64,000 nt of DNA from Dallia pectoralis (lineage: Eukaryota > Chordata > Actinopteri > Esociformes > Umbridae), in assembly GCA_029465975.1 (NCBI GenBank), contig CM055739.1, positions 11,862,151-11,926,150 on the forward strand, written 5' to 3'. Of this stretch, positions 53,217-64,000 are shown in pieces (within the stretch, counting starts at the first letter, position 1; each line of letters starts with the position of its first letter). The position numbers and the translations under genes were made by a program. The notes under the pieces were generated by a model, which was not told where the DNA came from, did no database searches, and was given only the letters and a program-made list of their open reading frames with translations.

Positions 53217-55822
53217 GGGCTCCTGATCCCTCTCCTGGCTCTTTATCATCAAATTGGACAGGCCACTCCTGGCAGGCATCCAGAACAACCACAAAGGGGC
53301 GAGGAGGCGATGGGAGTTGACACAGGTGAGTGTTTCAGTGACTGTGTTTTATTCATGGGGTTTATTTGTCAGATTTAATTCTACAGTTACTGTCTAGTTG
53401 TTAATCTACCCGTGGTATGTTCCCCTCAGACGGCACAGTGCTTTTTAGAAGGAGGGGGTGGATTTTGGTCAACAGTAAGTAAATAATTTTAGCAGAAAAC
53501 GTCATTCATTCTGTAGAGATTTTATTGTGATCTCTCCTCTTACTGTGCAAATACTGTCCAAGGTAAGTGTTTCAATGAAACAGGATCGCTGTTGCCTCCT
53601 CTGTCCTCTACAACAGCATCCATATAAAGAGGTTATGGAGGCTATGGTAGATGGAACTCTAAGACCTGTGGGTCACGGGTATATTTCTTACCGGGAGGGT
53701 AAAAACCAATGGACAGGCTTTTCTCCACCGACCCAATTTACACTTCAGACAACCCTTCACACGAGGAGAGACATCGATAGATTTTGCTCTCGTTACAGTG
53801 CAGGTGTGTATGTGCTGTGTAAGTGTGTGCGTTGTGAGTGTGTGTGCGTACTGTCACTGTATGCAGTGTGTGTAGCGCGAACGGTGTGCAGGCATTAGCG
53901 CCTGGATGTGTGTGTGTGTTTTTCACACTCATCTACACACACTCTCTATGCTGGTTTCCTACAGCCTCTCGTCGTTTGGTAATTAACACATACTAGATCA
54001 TTTCACACGAGGCCATCTGTTGACTGCAGAAAAATGGACAGAAAGACAGATGAGTCTCTGTGCTTCTTGTCTTCTCTACATCCAGGAAAGGTGTCTAGAA
54101 TGTCTGACCGATGTGCGTAGCGATACGACGATTGGCTTCCTTCTGAAGCATACCCTTCGGGAGGAGACTCAGTTAAAGACACTATTCTGGGATCTTACTG
54201 TAATTCCAATTCTACACTACTTCCAGTCGGCTATCTCCTGCTATCTCCTGCTTTTGGATTCATCTAAGAGGAGCATCTATTAATCATTAAGTACAAGCTG
54301 GTCATCAATACTGTTACATTCTTTTAAGTACCAAAGTGAGAAAAGGGTATTGTAATCAATTATATTTTTGGGTAGATATCAGACAATATAGGGTGAGCCC
54401 CTTTAACAATAACATAATATACAAAATGAATTACTCCTTTTATTCTGAATTAAAAGGCATTACACTGATGGTGTGTATTTTCTACTTAGCAGTGATTTTG
54501 TGTCTGTGTGTGTGTGTGTGTGTGTGTATGTGTTTGCGCGCGTCTCTCTGGTCGTGCGTGTGGGATGTCCCCAATCAATAATTCAAAAACAGCCCTTATC
54601 CTCTGTCTCCATCCGAACAGAGAGAGAGAAACATAACATCACATATCTTCTTCTAAAAAAACAACTAAACAAGTGCCCGTCGGCTTTCCTCTCTGCAGCA
54701 TAACAAGCTATTCTCCGCCTGTCACTCTCCTTCGCTCTGACACGGCGAGAAGAAAGGCGAGGAAAGAGGGATATTTGGAGAAAAGAAAGGGCCAGTTCAA
54801 CCATTTCAACCTTCTGTCTCTCAGACTGTTCTTGTGTGTCAGGGCTGGGAATAATTCATATTCCTGTCAGCTTCTTCCTATCTCTCTCTCTCTCTCTCTC
54901 TCATCTCCAGCTTTCCCTCTCTGCATCTCCTGCTCTCTCTCGCCTTCTCTTCATGTCACACTCATCTCACCCACTCTCTTTCTCGCTATCTCTCTCTCAC
55001 ACCCCCTCTCTCACACCCCTCTCTCCTTCTCAAGCCACCCCCCACCACCACCACCAACACCACCACACACACACACACACACACACACTTAAGGAGCCTC
55101 TGAAGTTTCCTTGGAGACAAGGAGAGAGAGAAAAGAGGTTTTGGGCACCAACGGAGGGGGCATTTAATGTGAAGCGTTCTCTTTTTCTTTCTCTCTGCTG
55201 GTCTTTTTTACTCTACAGCTCCTTATTAAAACACAACCTGTCAAATGTTCTTTGACTTAGACGCTAGTGTCTTATAGGGACATGCCCATCAATCTCATTC
55301 CAATATTACAGATATAAATCTTATAAAGAAGCCATGTACTGTTCAAACCGAAGAAAAATGTCGTCTGCACTAAATGGCTTCCTAAATCCTGTTAACCTGT
55401 TAAGTTCAATGGAGTCTACTCTCTTAAAAATTGATTTTAAAATGGTTCTTCAATTGTCCCCAGAGGATATTTTGTCATTCCGCATAGAACGCATGTACAA
55501 CTCTGGGTTTCATGTAGAAACCTCTGTTTAAAGGGTTCTACTTAAAAGTAAGCACACACACACACTGTATACCCGTCCATTAAACATACAGCACTGCACA
55601 CACACACACACACACTGTATACTCGTCCATTAAACATACAGCACTGCACACACACACTGTATACTCGTCCATTATACAGACAGCACTGTACACACACACT
55701 GTATACCTGTCCATTAAACATACAGCACTGTACACACACACTGTATACCTGTCCATTAAACATACAGCACTGTACACACACACACACACACTGTATACCC
55801 GTCCATTAAACATACAGCACTG

Positions 55823-55905
<83 letters not shown>

Positions 55906-58900
55906 TATACCCATCCATTAAACATACAGCACTGTACACACACACTGTATACCCATCCATTAAACATACAGCACTGTACACACACACTGTATACCTGTCC
56001 ACTGTTCTACTAAACATATTGCACTGTACACTATTCCACTAAACATATTGCACTGTACACTATTCTACTAAACATATTGCACTGTACACTGTTCTACTAA
56101 ACATATTTCACTGTACAATGTGCTACTAAACATATTGCACTGTACACTATTCTACTAAACATATATCACTGTATACTATTATACTAAACATATAGCACTG
56201 TACACCGTTCTACTTAACATATTTCAATCTACATTGTTTGACAAAACATATTGCACTTTACGTTGTTCAACTAAGCATATTGCATCTTTTTTTCCGACTA
56301 AACATATTGCGCTGCACTAAAACACTATGTCACTCTTCCAAACATATAAAACTATAAAAAAACTATATCCTGCTTTACAAAACATAGAAAACTGTAGAAA
56401 ATACTATACTGCTCTATTAAACATACTGCACTAGACACACTGTAAACTATATTAGATAACACCTCACTAAATGTTACAGCTTCTAGGGGAAAAGCTGTAT
56501 TGCTTCTTAAGATTGCAAGGATCTTGTTGAACCATGTGTATACAGGTTAAATACAGCAATAGGTCCTGACGGCTGGAATTCTTTGATGGAGTAAATAAAC
56601 ATTAGATGTATTTCTTTTTTCTATTCATTTATTTTATTTGAGGTGTTATTTATTGAAAATATCAGCGGGGTTGACATGAGAATGCAAAGAACGTGGCAGA
56701 CAATGATGCTCAATGTTAATTCATATACACCTATGCATCATTTATTGTGGTAGAGCATGCTGAAAGCATCGCCAGGGTTGTGGGTTTGAATCTCACAGGG
56801 GTTCTGGGGAAGCAGAGAATGACAACCTAAAAATATATTCACTTCCCTTAATGCTAATTAGACATTATTAATCCAGAATCCCTGATATTGTATCTCGAGC
56901 GTACCCGTGCTATTCATCTGATTTTGTGGTTTAAAACAAATGACCTTGCCAAGAAGAATATTATAAATGTGGGATTGTGAATATTTACTGAAGCCTTTGA
57001 CAACATGGTTCACTGTGGTTCCTAAGGTTGGTCCATTCACTGATCTATGTAACATGTGGTTAGAGATGATAGACATACAGTCAATAACCTCTGATTGCTG
57101 TATTCACACATGCACACTGATTTGTGTACTGATTTGTTTTTAAAAATAACCTGGGCGTAAATGCATCCTCAATACCTGTTTTAATGTATAGAAGAGAACA
57201 GTTCACTAAACCTTCTGAAAATCAGATGATCCAGCATGGATCAGCTGACACCAACTCAGATAAGGTATGCACTCACTGATGAGTAGAGGTGTCCTTCCCC
57301 GTTCATGGCAATGTACAGACCGGTCTTGACTGACTGGATGGCCACCACTCGAAGGCCCACTGGGATGAGGTTAAACAGAGCTGAGGGAAAAATCAAATTA
57401 AAGATAATTGAAAATCAACGTGAATTGTTCGTGGTCAACAAGCAGGGCGGAATTCCTGACTGACTTTAATCCTTGCATACATGCAACCTGTGAGCACCCC
57501 TGTTACTTCATTGCCTCTCTGAATAATGCAGAATCCCTGATATTGTATCTCGAGCGTACCCGTGTGTGTTCCTCTACGAGATATCAGTGACTTTCAGAGG
57601 GAGACAGGGGTATGTCTCGAGCTGCTCCGGCAATAGCTTTCCACTAATGTCCATTACTGGATCTGTCTGTCTTGGTGTACGTATATGATTACGAATGGGC
57701 CGATAAGACTCAGCTACTGAGTACTGAGAATTGTGTTCAGGCATAGTTTAAGTGAAGGTCATAAAAAATCACTAAAGAATTTAAAGTTCCCAGGAGAAGA
57801 GGGGGCTTCAGCATTTGTTAGAGACAGAGGCATGTTTGGTGTATTGGATGGAAATGAACGTTTGGAACCACCAAGACTCGTACTGTAGCTGGCCGTTCGA
57901 CCAATCTAAGTTACCAGACAGGCGCCACGTCAGGAAAAGAACGGCACGGCTCATCATCTGGCCTAAAGATGCCGAATGATTGTTTGTGGGGAGACCTAAA
58001 GGTCAAAGTTCAACAATGCTCCTCATACAATCTGACAGAGCTTGAGAGAATCTACATGGAAGAATGGGAGGAAGTGCCCAAATATCTTTACGAGCAAAGT
58101 TGATAGAAGCATACTCAAGAAGAGTGAGTATGCTTCACATTTACTGAATAAAGGGTCTAAATACATATGTAAAATACATATGTACATTTTAGTGAAATTA
58201 AATTAAATTTCACTAAAATGGCCCACATAAAAATTGCTGGTGTCTGTTAAGATTTATTATGAGATATTGTGTGAACGTTCCGAATACTTAAAAAGGACTA
58301 TAAACGCAAGCTACTCGTTTTCATAATTAAGCAGACTGGGTTATGGAGAGACACTTACAGTTAGTTGATTTGTCTTGAGACATCTAGTGGGATGACCACA
58401 TCACTTGAACACATGAATGGTTGTGAAGATGAACAGTCAAGGAAGAAAGAATTTGATCCCCTGCTGATCATGTACTTTTGCCCAGTGACAAAGACATTAT
58501 CGGTATAATTTGAATGGTAGGTTCATTTGAACAGAATAACAACAGAAAAATCCAGAATTACAAATTTCAAATAAGTTATACATTTATTTGCATTTTACTT
58601 TTAGAATAGTGTTAAATAAGTATTAGAACTCTTTGCAAAGCATGACTTAGTACTTGGTGGCATAAAACTTGTTGTCAATCACAGAGGTCAGACACTTCTT
58701 GTAGTTAGTCACCAGGTTTGCACACATCTCAGGAGGGATTTTGTCTCCTCTTTGCAGGTCCACTCCAAGACAGTAAGGGTTTGAGGCTGACGTTTGGTAT
58801 CTCGAACCTTCAGCTCACTCCACAGATTTTCTATGGGATTAAGGTCTGGAGACTAGCTAGGCCACTTCAGGCCCCATCCATTGGCCCTTTGATGCGGTGA

Positions 58901-60178
58901 AGTTGTCCTTTCCCCATAGCAGAAACACACCCCAAAAGAATAATGTTTCCATCTCCATGTCTGACAGTGGGGATGGTGTTCTTGGGGTCATAGGCAACAT
59001 TCTTCCTCATCCAAACACGACTAGTTGAGTTGATGCCAATAGCTTGATTCAGATGTTCATTGGAAAACTTCAGACGCCCTGTACATGTCCTTTCTTGAGT
59101 AGGGGGACCATGCGAGCACTGCAGGATTTCAGTCCTTCACGGCGTAGCCTTGAGATCATTGACAAGATCCTCCTGTGTAGTTCTGGGCTGATTCCTCACC
59201 GTTCATGGTCATTGAAACCCCACGAGGTGAGATCTTGCATAGAAGCCCCAGACCGAGGGAGATTGATAGTTATTATGTGTTTTTTCCATTTGTGAATAAT
59301 CGCACCAACTGTTTTAACCTTCTCACCAAGCTGCTTGGCAATGGTCTTGTAGCCCATTCCAGCCTTGTGTAGGTCTACAATCTTGTCCCTGATATCTTTG
59401 GACAGCTCTTTGGTCTTGGCAATGGTAGAGTTTTGAATCTGATTGATTGATTGCTTCTGTGGACATGTGTCTTTTATACAGGTAATGAGCTGAGATCTCT
59501 TAAAGGGAGAGCTTCTAATCTCAGCTCGTTACCTGTATAAATGACACCTGGGAGCCAGAAATCTTGCTGATTGACAGGGGATCAAATACTTATTTTTATA
59601 ATTTATTTTAAATGCGTTATTCTGGATTTTGTTGTTGTTATTCTGTCCCTCAATGTTCAAATAAACCTACCATTACAATTATAAACTGATCATGTCTTTG
59701 TCAATGGGCAAATGTACAAAATCAGCAGAGGATCAAATAATTTCTCCCTTCACTGTATGAGAAGTGACGTTTCTAATCCCCAACCATGTAATAGCCATAA
59801 TAATTGCAATAGCATGTGATAATGTGTGACATCACACTTGAAATAGAGACTTCGTCATTTGTGTTGTCGTGTGCCAACGGTTATCTGTGTACATTTGACT
59901 CTTGTGTTATTGGAAGACTTCTAATAAAATGTCAGTTTCAACTCTGTGTGTGTCAGTGTGTTTGTTTGTTCATTTCTGTGTGTGTCAGTGTGTTTGTGTG
60001 TATGTTTAGCGTGCATTGTGTGTGTGTGTTCATGTGTGTTTGTGAGTGTGTGTTCGTGCTGACTCACAGGAATTAGTGCCATCATCTTTGGTCCCGTCCA
60101 GACAACCATCTGGGTTCATCTGCAAGTAGTATCCCTGCCTGCAATACAGCCTGGTCACAATGCCCTTGAGCTGTGGAT
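46743..60178 (-). CDS. fgf14: Fibroblast growth factor 14 (FHF4), coding exons 2-5; partial gene
   Basis: Intracellular FGF-homologous factor that binds the C-terminal tails of voltage-gated sodium channels and tunes their inactivation and axonal placement; it lacks a signal peptide. Four exons are visible on the minus strand: exon 2 at 60068-60178 (111 bp), exon 3 at 57277-57380 (104 bp), exon 4 at 46998-47196 (199 bp), and exon 5 at 46743-46897 (155 bp with TAA). All have AG and GT borders and compatible phases. Exon 4 reads FTAECKFKESVFENYYVIYS and SMLYRQNESGRAWFLGLNKE, then GQAMKGNRVKKTKPAAHFLP; SSM, GQAM and PAAHFLP point to FGF14 rather than FGF12 or FGF13. The alternative first exons (1A/1B) are not in the window, so the gene runs off the right edge. 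The C-terminal tail after HDV is diverged from mammals. Confidence 0.95.
46998..47196 (-). CDS. fgf14: fgf14 exon 4
   Basis: 199 bp, between the acceptor TCTTGCAG and the donor GTAAGG. Codes from ELFTAECKF to HFLPKPIE, part of the beta-trefoil core that contacts the sodium channel. Separated from exon 5 by an intron of only 100 bp. Confidence 0.97.
47380..48085. repeat. 44-bp minisatellite, about 16 copies, in fgf14 intron 3
   Basis: The unit is GTGTACTGAAGGACAGAGTG plus GTACTGTACTGAACCATTCA and ACCT. Low divergence between copies. Confidence 0.97.
48330..49012. repeat. 24-bp minisatellite, about 28 copies, in fgf14 intron 3
   Basis: The unit is CCTCTGGTTGTCATTACCAC plus ACAC. The period gives three open forward frames of over 160 codons each, all artefacts of the repeat. 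Confidence 0.97.
49495..50565. repeat. Higher-order CCTAACCTTAACC-type satellite in fgf14 intron 3
   Basis: Mosaic of subunits such as CTAACCTTAACCCTTACCAT, CAACCTAACAACCTAAC, CATCTACCTAACAAC and CAACATTACCATAAC in recurring combinations. Contains TAACCC words but not a regular telomeric TTAGGG array. Confidence 0.93.
50570..52558. other. fgf14 intron 3, mostly unique sequence
   Basis: AT-rich; short GT run at 50932-50955. Contains the Tc1 5' fragment at 51625-51755. No exon seen. Confidence 0.45.
51625..51755 (+). mobile_element. 5' fragment of the Tc1-like family seen at 13650
   Basis: Starts CACTAACGAGCCAAATTAG and TATGACCACTCACAGGTGAA, then TAAGCGAACATTCC and CGTGTTGGATACAGGAG; the last two blocks match the fragment at 13660-13715. 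Confidence 0.72.
52560..52950. repeat. GA-rich simple repeat, fgf14 intron 3
   Basis: Purine tract of GAGAGA and GGTGAGAGAGA units with GAGGTTGAGA insertions; strongly strand-biased and possibly triplex-forming. Confidence 0.93.
53010..53214. repeat. (CA)n microsatellite, interrupted
   Basis: Several CA runs separated by short CAGA, CTGA or TGTA interruptions; longest pure run about 53150-53210. Confidence 0.96.
53220..55548. other. fgf14 intron 3, no exon recognised
   Basis: GT run at 54506-54530; CT-rich stretch 54880-55030 with a CA run 55064-55090. The open frames at 53527-53898 and 54020-54283 show no motif I can place. Confidence 0.4.
55550..56000. repeat. CA-containing minisatellite, about 10 copies
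   Basis: The unit has a variable CA run followed by TGTATACCCGTCCATTAAAC and ATACAGCACTG. One copy contains a CA expansion of about 75 bp (55826-55902). Confidence 0.95.
56000..56320. repeat. 31-bp degenerate minisatellite, about 9 copies
   Basis: The unit is CTACTAAACATATTGCACTG plus TACACTATTCT. It decays to the right and shares the AAACATAyngCACTG core with the adjoining array, so the two arrays probably have a common origin. Confidence 0.88.
56744..56820 (+). mobile_element. tRNA-derived SINE head fragment
   Basis: TGGTAGAGCATG fits a Pol III A box and GGGTTTGAATCTC a B box, spaced as in a tRNA, within the salmonid/pike-style SINE phrase CGCCAGGGTTGTGGGTTTGA. The body and tail are lost. 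It is not a functional tRNA: the anticodon arm is not preserved. Confidence 0.7.
57277..57380 (-). CDS. fgf14: fgf14 exon 3
   Basis: 104 bp, acceptor TCCCTCAG, donor GTGAGTGC. Codes LFNLIPVGLRVVAIQSVKTG and LYIAMNGEGHLYSS, the central beta-trefoil strands, with phase matching exons 2 and 4. Confidence 0.97.
57830..58195 (+). mobile_element. Tc1/mariner deletion derivative, plus orientation, fgf14 intron 2
   Basis: Contains TTGGAACCACCAAGACTCGT and GTAGCTGGCCG (transposase N-terminal region), then CTGACAGAGCTTGAGAGAAT, GAAGAATGGGAGGAA and TGAATAAAGGGTCTAAATAC (C-terminal region and end). The middle with the catalytic residues is gone. Confidence 0.78.
58434..59757 (-). mobile_element. Tc1 element with inverted ends and degraded transposase, fgf14 intron 2
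   Basis: Inverted terminal repeats: left CAGTCAAGGAAGAAAGAATT, right (reversed) CAGTGAAGGGAGAAATTATT. TA is kept at the right edge (59756-59757) and mutated at the left. Minus-strand transposase pieces: KTKELSKDIRDKIVDLHKAG, YKTIAKQLGEKVKTVGAIIH, RREGLKSCSARMVPLLKKG near the N-terminus, and LNPIENLWSELKVRD near the C-terminus. The start codon reads ATT (59421-59423 reversed), frameshifts are present and the centre is deleted, so it is inactive. Confidence 0.9.
60068..60178 (-). CDS. fgf14: fgf14 exon 2
   Basis: 111 bp, acceptor CTTGGTAG, donor GTGAGTC. Codes DPQLKGIVTRLYCRQGYYLQ, then MNPDGCLDGTKDDGTNS, the first strands of the beta-trefoil. The upstream exon must supply the G of the first Asp codon. 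Confidence 0.97.
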
Positions 60179-63100
60179 CTACCAAGAGAGCAAGAGAAAC
60201 CGGGCAAGAAAATGAGAGAAAGAGAGTGAGAAACAGGCAGAGGGGAAGAGAAGAAGAAAGAGTGGGATTAGTGTGATTGTCATTAAAATTGTGGCCTGAC
60301 TCCAGTGTGAAAGTTCTAGACCGGAGGATCAGGAGGATTATTTTATCTCAACCGTGATATCTGCCGAGTTTTTACACAAAAGAGCAGGGAGACAGAGCAA
60401 AGCACAGGGGAAAACGCTCTTCATCTCAGGCACATTTGAGACTGACAGTCGATGCTGTGCAACACACGTGCAGAGTCCTGAGACTAAATTATTTTCTCTC
60501 CCCCCGAAGTGCCAGAGACAGAGAGAAATATTTTTTAAACAGAGAAAGCGTGGGTATGACCAAACAGTGAACATGGTGAACAGCAGTGGTCTCTAGGAGG
60601 GCTGAGGGAAAACAGGGAAACAAATGAACAGAGGGAGACCACAGGGATAACCAAAGGTGAAGTAGATTCATCCAAACACAGAAAACCTATTAAATTATTC
60701 TGATTCTTAATTATATTGCCCCTACACATACAACCCTTTGCTCTATGCAGTGAAAATTGATCAACACACACGCAGACCGCGCCCTCCAGTGTAACTGCAC
60801 AGTGTGAAATATATGTATATGTCGATTTAACACACAGTTTGAAGGGTAACTATCTGCACAAGGATTTTAAGTTTGCACAACATTTCGGCATCCAGCTGAA
60901 CCAACAACACAAATCAAACTGTACATTACAAACTGTACATTACATTCACACTGAATTGAATTTCAGGCTGAGTGAATATTCAATTCAATTTGAGAAGGTA
61001 TTGTTGCTTATTTGCATATTTCCCACTGCCTGGGTTTTAAAATGATTTGTAATGATCACCCATGGTTCTATTTTTAGAGGGTAGCACTATTGTAGCTTTC
61101 AATAAGTGACCAACAAGAACATGTGTTATCTTCGTAATGTTACTCTTTATGACTATGCATCATTCAGTATATGAGGTTTCTTTAACGGCCTATTTCAAAC
61201 TCTTCGGTTTGAAACATCAATTCAAAGTATGCTGGCTTGCATAATGGTGAGTAACTATATTTGGATTCCAAATTTAGGATATCCAGCATCTGATTCTGAT
61301 TCTGGTGAATGCCTTTCTTACTCTAGTAAGCCAGCCTGTTCAAAATTAGCTGACTTCATCGAGAGATTGTTCAGTAAACACACTTTAACACATTAGCTGA
61401 TCGAAACGTCCCTTTGAAGTCCACTCAACTCCTTTAACAACATTGATGACTAGAGAACTCTAAGTAAGGGTTCCCCAAACTGTGGAACACAACTATTAAT
61501 CTGATGCCCAGCACGGTGGTAGACCTCACCCAATACACACATCCCTCTCTCTCTCGGTCTTCACACACACACAGACCGCACCCTCTTCTGATTTTCTACA
61601 GCAATGCGGGAATCCCCTTGTGTTGTAAATGCGTGAGTTTCAGACGATTAAGGTATGCTCCAATGAACATGACAGACTTTGACTGCAGACGAGACTGACC
61701 CAGTTCAGGAGAGAGAGAAAGGGAGAGAGAAAATGAGAGATGCAGATTTTCCATTTCTTGGGGCTCCCATCGTTCCCACCAGGATCGGAGGTACAACAAC
61801 AGGAATTGGTTCCTATCACTGACATGCTGGTGGTCTGTCTGTTCAGCTCAAATTTAGACATATTTTTTTGTTTTTGAAGACCTGTAAGAAAGAGTCTGAA
61901 AATTTTAACTTGGGATAGGAAAATTGCCTTTAATCGTGAAACACTGTTCAGTTGCTACTAATGACAAAAACACAGTCAAAATGAGAAGCAAGAGATGGAG
62001 TCACTTAAATGAGAACAGAGGTTGGCTCTGATCTCTAGATGTATTTCAGCGGTACAGATTAACTTAGAGAGGGCCATTATAACACTGTTTAATCGAGTGT
62101 GTCAGGGCTTCCTCTAATATCCTTTTGAGTCTGGGTGTGTGTGTGTGTTTATCTCAGCAGGGAATCCTTCTGTTCCATATGGGCGTTAAGTGAAAGAGTG
62201 TTTAGACCATTGACTCCCACTTAGAGACAATGAGAGTATCAGGAAACCACATCTGTGCTTTAACTAGACCCTCCTTAAGAACGTCTTTTATGAATTGTCT
62301 CGTTTTGGTCAGCATCGATGGCATTAAGGATAAAGTCAGAAAAGTGTATCTTTTGACATCCATTAATCTGATTTCTATTTTACCGAGAATATCGATTTGT
62401 TTTGTTTCCTACGTCCTCCGTGTTACTAGGGGAAAATTCCTGTCTCCTCAAATTCCCATATCCTTTCTGTTACTAGGGAGACTGTTCCAGGATTCCCTCT
62501 TTCTATGGGTTGCCATGGAGACAGCCGTGTGATTCCAATGTCCCTATTTGCTTTTCCAGAGAAAGGTATTCCCCCGTCTTTGTCTGCCGAGTTCCAACAG
62601 CGTTTGTCTCCAGTTATTGTGCACAAAGGTCAAGATAATTTAAATAAAAACAACAATCTTAAATAGAACATCATCAACATGTTCAATATAAATCATGTAT
62701 TATGCCATGAATCAAACTGTCAATATCATAACATGCTGTATTGCGCGAAAGCAATCATAATTTGTCCTCAGTGGTAAACCATTAACATGATGACTTTATG
62801 TGTGTTCTCAAGTCAAATAAAGGCTGTGAATTATATGATCAATTAACAATTTGCGCCTATTTGTGACTAGAGTGTGGAGGTAAGAAAGGGCACATATTCA
62901 TGACTTCCAGAAGCAGAAGACTGGCTATTGACAGTATTGGAATATTGCCTACATATCTATAAGGAGAGTGTGGATTGTGGAAAAGATACTATAAATCAAT
63001 AAAATTACTAATAGTAAAAGTATTACACAGTTACTCTTATGCAAAAGACGAAGACAGCCATGAAAAAGTCCTTACGTAAGGATCCGATATATATGTTTTT

Positions 63101-63999
63101 ATCCAGAGACAAAAGTTTTGATCTGTATATTCTGAAAATGCTCATGCTTGCGTCATCCCTGAATTACATCTCAGGGTGTAAGTGAATGCCTCCATTCTTC
63201 TAGATAACAGCTGGCCTGATCTCCTGTTGCTTTGATGGTTGAGATGGATGTTAGTGAATGATGAAGACTAGCGATTTGGAAAACACAATAAGATAGAGAT
63301 AGAGTTATTGTTAACAGCAGCGCACATGGATAGAAAAGGGTAAATGAAGGACAGAGAGAGAGGGAGGGAGTAGAGAGGGAGGGAGGGAGTTAGTAGGTCC
63401 TTCTATAATCAAAGGAGACATTACTAAATTTCCCTGCCACAGAAAAATGAATAAGTGAACAAAAGAGACGTTTGACAGTTCAAAGCAAATTTTGTTCACA
63501 TCTCCTGTTTCCCAGCTTCTCATCCTATTCCTCTTTCTTTTCGCTCTCCACCCCTTCAACTACATCTTTGCTACCTAATTTCATCCATGCACTCGTTCAT
63601 TCATTATCTCCTCTTCTGCGTTTCCCCTTCTTCTTCTTTGCCTTTTGGTCCCTCTAACCCGTTTTCTTTTTGTCCTTTCTTTCCTTCGAGTCCTTTCTTC
63701 TTCCTCCACTGTCTCTCTCATCCTTTCCCTCTTCCTGTTCTGCTGCTTCCTTCACCGCTCACACCCCTTCCCTCTTCTACTGCTACTCCTCTCCTACTCC
63801 TCATTTCCTCACCAACTGCTCTCCCTGAGGGAATAGATGGGCAAACCTGATTGTATATTTCATTTTTGACAGAATGCTTGAGGCAACTCCTCTAAACTAC
63901 ACTGCTTCTCTCTCCATCTTTGTTTTTGTCCGTCTGTCTGCCAGCCTGTCTCGATCTGCCTCTGTACTGTGCTCTGCATGCCTGAACATGCATGTGCAT
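60179..63999. other. Probable fgf14 intron 1, right end of window
   Basis: No exon found on either strand, including the two known alternative first exons of FGF14. Contains short GA tracts (60195-60265, 61705-61740, 63350-63395) and CT-rich sequence (63500-63800). Open frames are short and compositional. Confidence 0.45.
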
Positions 64000-64000
64000 G

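Noticed and set aside
56744..56820. Functional tRNA gene
   Set aside because: A- and B-box motifs are present but no proper anticodon stem or acceptor pairing; fits a SINE head.

Overview
The window is nuclear DNA from a vertebrate, almost certainly a teleost fish. It holds four intron-containing vertebrate genes (two connexins, sap18 and fgf14) in a background of fish-type Tc1/mariner relics, a piggyBac-like element, a tRNA-headed SINE fragment, one young LTR element and very many micro- and minisatellites. The Tc1 termini (TACACTACTGTTCAA-type) and the SINE head resemble repeats I know from pike and salmonids, so a protacanthopterygian is my best guess; this is inference. Positions 3898-4397 are exactly 500 N, a placeholder assembly gap.

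Layout. 67-1697 (-): gja3, an alpha (Cx46/Cx48.5-type) lens connexin. 5844-6922 (-): a beta connexin of the gjb2/gjb6/gjb8 type. Human GJA3-GJB2-GJB6 is the matching cluster. Both fish genes appear to be split by a short GT-AG intron inside the coding region, which is unusual for connexins. Between and beside them lie a 36-bp minisatellite next to the gap and a Tc1 fragment. 7566-10378: a 2.8-kb non-autonomous LTR retrotransposon with 370-bp LTRs, a 5-bp target duplication and a GC-rich interior made largely of 27-bp and 24-bp tandem repeats. 14854-16327 (+): sap18 in four coding exons, complete. 17412-19099: a deleted piggyBac-like element between TTAA sites. About 19.1-46.7 kb: no gene I can support; it contains three Tc1/mariner relics, a LINE-like tail and a dozen tandem arrays. 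46743-60178 (-): fgf14 exons 5, 4, 3 and 2; the alternative first exons lie beyond the right edge. Its introns carry further minisatellites, a SINE fragment and Tc1 relics. 60.2-64 kb is probably fgf14 intron 1, with no exon seen.

The genes do not form one pathway. The two connexins are a paralogous gap-junction pair; sap18 encodes a subunit of SIN3-HDAC and ASAP/exon-junction complexes; fgf14 encodes an intracellular regulator of voltage-gated sodium channels. In human, GJA3/GJB2/GJB6 and SAP18 lie in one neighbourhood of 13q12 and FGF14 lies far away on 13q, so the compact fish arrangement reflects loss or movement of intervening genes.

Tandem arrays cover about 18% of the window by my own boundaries. 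Many have unit lengths divisible by three (18, 24, 27, 30, 36, 42 bp), so they create long open frames that are not genes. I did not find a convincing undescribed biological system. The points most worth checking are the two connexin introns, the repeat-built interior of the young LTR element, and the CT microsatellite that forms the 3' splice site of sap18 intron 1.
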